Assembly: GCA_016882165.1 (NCBI GenBank)
Contig: VHBV01000062.1
Coordinates: forward strand, 1 to 7,389
Direction: 5' to 3'
Length of the DNA stretch: 7,389 nt
Origin: Candidatus Pelagibacterales bacterium
GTDB taxonomy: Bacteria; Pseudomonadota; Alphaproteobacteria; Rickettsiales; UBA1997
Below the pieces are notes generated by a model that saw only the letters and a program-made list of their open reading frames with translations, ran no database searches and was not told the origin of the DNA. The position numbers were made by a program, and so were the translations under genes. How positions within the stretch are numbered: position 1 is the stretch's first letter; each line of letters begins with the position of its first letter. Of the stretch, positions 5,791 through 7,389 are shown one piece after another.

Positions 5791-6864
5791 CTATTTTTTG
5801 AACTCAAAGTTTAATCTGGGATCAATTAATTTGTAAATAAAATCGCTGATAATTGTTGTAATTAGACCAATAAAGGTAAAAAAGTAAAGAGTGCCAAACA
5901 TTACTGGGTAATCTCTTGAAATTGCAGCCTCGTAACCCATAAGACCAAGGCCATCTAAGGAAAATATTATTTCTATTAACATTGAACCAGTAAATAAAAT
6001 TCCCACTATCGCAGCAGGAAATCCAGCAATAACAATCATCATAGCGTTACGAAAAACATGACCATAAATTACTTGCTTTTGACTTAATCCTTTGGCATAG
6101 GCGGTTAAAACATATTGTTTGTTTATTTCTTCTAAAAATGAGTTTTTACAAAAGAAAGTTAAAGAAGCAAAACCACCGACAACCATTGATATTATTGGCA
6201 ATGTCATATGCCAAATATAATCAAAAATTTTCCGCCACCAATTCAATTCATCAAAATTTGCAGAAACTAAGCCTCGAAGAGGAAATATATGTAAAAAATT
6301 TCCTCCAGCAAAAATAATCATCAAAAATACAGCAAATAAAAAAGAAGGAACCGCGTATCCAATTATGACTAATGTTGTGCTTATAACATCAAACTTTGAT
6401 CCATTATAAATTGCTTTTTTTATTCCAAGAGGAATTGAAATTAAGTAAACTAAAAGCGTTGACCATAAACCAATTGAAATTGAAACAGGCAGCTTTTCCC
6501 AAATTAATTCTATAACTTTTTTATCTTGATAAAAACTTACTCCAAAATCAAAAACTACAAATTTTTTAATCATTAACCAAAAACGTTCCCATAAAGGAAG
6601 ATCAAAACCATATAACTTCTCTATTTTTGCGATAATTTCTGGATCAATTCCATTTGAACCTCGATATTGCGATTGATTATCACTGGAAAAATTTTTTATT
6701 GAATCTTGACTTGCAACCTCACCTTTTGCCTGATTCGCATGATTAATTTTTGCAATGAATTGTTCTATTGGACCTCCTGGCGCTGCTTGTATAACCATGA
6801 AGTTAATCAACATGATTAAGAAAAGAGTTGGAATAATAAGGAAGGTCCTTTTTAGAAAATACAT
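5791..6864 (-). CDS. yejB: ABC transporter permease YejB (oligopeptide/microcin C type)
   Basis: YejB is one of two inner-membrane permeases of the YejABEF importer, which takes up peptides and, in E. coli, microcin C. The 357 residues are full length. A first membrane helix at about 5-27 runs into APGGPIEQ, then comes a polar loop at about 40-75 of the kind the family normally has, then YGFDLP (85-90) and FDFGVSFYQD (105-114). Five further helices lie near 130-150, 163-187, 216-238, 274-299 and 322-345. The permease EAA-loop region is about 245-275, with AYAKGLSQKQVIYGHVFRNA containing the invariant Gly259. VIFSLDGLG-type sequence (about 299-307) and the DPR ending at 350 are also typical. 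yejA is not upstream and yejE/yejF are not downstream: the next gene is the CorC-like one and the upstream side is repeats. No Shine-Dalgarno is visible. Confidence 0.93.
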   Translation of the reverse strand: MYFLKRTFLIIPTLFLIMLINFMVIQAAPGGPIEQFIAKINHANQAKGEVASQDSIKNFSSDNQSQYRGSNGIDPEIIAKIEKLYGFDLPLWERFWLMIKKFVVFDFGVSFYQDKKVIELIWEKLPVSISIGLWSTLLVYLISIPLGIKKAIYNGSKFDVISTTLVIIGYAVPSFLFAVFLMIIFAGGNFLHIFPLRGLVSANFDELNWWRKIFDYIWHMTLPIISMVVGGFASLTFFCKNSFLEEINKQYVLTAYAKGLSQKQVIYGHVFRNAMMIVIAGFPAAIVGILFTGSMLIEIIFSLDGLGLMGYEAAISRDYPVMFGTLYFFTFIGLITTIISDFIYKLIDPRLNFEFKK

Positions 6865-6893
6865 TTTTTAAAAATGAGTGTTTTATTTGGAAC

Positions 6894-7075
6894 TTATCCC
6901 GTGTAGGGTTAAGTGACTATTTTATTGCAACCCAACTGATCATTACCAGAAACAACAAACTCTGTTTGGGCTAGATGGTAATTTTTTTAATGAAGTTTGG
7001 ATCGCCACGTTTCGCAAGTTTGCTCACTCGCGATGACGGAGTGGTTCTTCTATGACTAAAAAACATTAATCCTCC
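6894..7075. repeat. Dispersed intergenic repeat, copy B
   Basis: This 182-base partner of the copy at 2248-2433 has the same orientation, about 70% identity by hand, and 27 identical bases at its right end (7045-7071). It keeps two inverted repeats that are partly lost in copy A: ATTACC (6942-6947) with GGTAAT (6977-6982), and ATCGC (7001-7005) with GCGAT (7030-7034). The second encloses CACGTTTCGCAAG, and this arm resembles the ATTGCCACG...CGCAATGAC-type hairpin repeats common in rickettsial and other genomes. GGTTAAGTG (6907-6915) and CATTAATCC (7064-7072) are imperfect inverted ends. Confidence 0.8.
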
Positions 7076-7112
7076 AAGAGATCTTTCTCTTTTATTTAGA
7101 ATTGCAACTCTA

Positions 7113-7239
7113 AAACGTTTCGCCGCTTTCCTGCGCTGCGCTTAGGAGACAGCTCACGCCTGGGCACGCGTCGCCAAAAATTAAAATTTTGGCTCCTTCG
7201 CCCGCTTAAATATGTTAACGACCGTTTAGGTCGCTAATG
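7113..7239. repeat. GC-rich repeat unit, copy 1
   Basis: All 127 bases are identical to 7263-7389, a spacing of 150. G+C is about 51% by count (65 of 127), far above the surroundings. Internal structure includes a near-palindrome CCAAAAATTAAAATTTTGG (7174-7192) and a hairpin CGACC, loop GTTTA, GGTCG (7219-7233) that extends to TTA/TAA beyond one mismatch. The sequence left of the unit (7088-7106) also resembles the linker before copy 2, so the real unit is longer than the identical core. Confidence 0.92.
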
Positions 7240-7262
7240 CTTAATCTTTGTTTTGAACTTGC
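7240..7262. repeat. Degenerate linker between repeat copies
   Basis: These 23 AT-rich bases separate the two identical cores. The part TTTGTTTTGAACTTGCA aligns with TTTTATTTAGAATTGCA left of copy 1, with a small indel next to the core. The whole array therefore appears to repeat as linker plus core, the linker diverging while the core stays identical. Confidence 0.5.
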
Positions 7263-7389
7263 AAACGTTTCGCCGCTTTCCTGCGCTGCGCTTAGGAGAC
7301 AGCTCACGCCTGGGCACGCGTCGCCAAAAATTAAAATTTTGGCTCCTTCGCCCGCTTAAATATGTTAACGACCGTTTAGGTCGCTAATG
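7263..7389. repeat. GC-rich repeat unit, copy 2, reaching window edge
   Basis: This is the second perfect copy of the 127-base core. The window ends inside or exactly at the end of this copy, so further copies may follow. The same internal near-palindrome (7324-7342) and terminal hairpin (7369-7383) are present. Confidence 0.92.

Larger units (their letters stand above)
6865..7389. other. 525-base repeat-filled region upstream of yejB
   Basis: No gene is supported here. From the left it contains about 30 AT-rich bases ahead of yejB, dispersed repeat copy B (6894-7075), a short AT-rich linker, and a GC-rich repeat in two copies that reaches the window edge. Any yejB promoter must lie in or beyond copy B, on the minus strand; I saw no convincing -35/-10 pair. 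The half-G+C composition of the last 280 bases contrasts with everything else in the window. Confidence 0.7.

Noticed and set aside
7113..7389. CRISPR array at the right end
   Set aside because: The repeat is 127 bases with a 23-base linker that is itself degenerate repeat sequence; CRISPR repeats are short with unrelated spacers, and no cas gene is present.

Overview
The window is AT-rich bacterial DNA, roughly one third G+C by eye. It looks like a reduced alphaproteobacterial genome, most plausibly a Rickettsiales- or Holosporales-like intracellular lineage. The basis is the protein families: a rickettsial-looking two-cysteine peroxiredoxin, an alphaproteobacterial NrdB ending in a TEYSKAS-type segment, a TlyC/CorC-like protein and YejB. 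The long repeat-bearing intergenic gaps also fit. The assignment comes from protein character only, with no rRNA to confirm it.

Layout from left to right. At 157-1259 on the minus strand lies the start of the str operon, rpsL then rpsG, with an unusually long 263-base structured gap between them. fusA would be expected beyond the left edge. At 1543-2145, also minus, is a typical 2-Cys peroxiredoxin (ahpC/tsaA). A 498-base gap follows that carries one copy of a dispersed repeat and a good nrdB promoter candidate. At 2644-4439 on the plus strand are nrdB (class I ribonucleotide reductase radical subunit) and, five bases later, a secreted ModA-like binding protein. Converging on them from the right on the minus strand are yejB (ABC permease) and a CNNM/CorC-family membrane protein, 33 bases apart. 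The last 525 bases hold no gene. They contain a second copy of the dispersed repeat and then a GC-rich repeat of 127 identical bases in two copies with a period of 150, cut by the window edge.

Together the genes are mostly housekeeping: translation, peroxide defence, dNTP synthesis, ion and peptide transport. No defence, phage or secretion system is visible. The parts that deserve attention are non-coding or contextual: the two repeat families, the competing inverted repeats between rpsL and rpsG, a yejB cut off from its usual partners, a ModA homologue that has lost most of the known molybdate contacts, and the absence of clear Shine-Dalgarno sequences in front of all seven genes.
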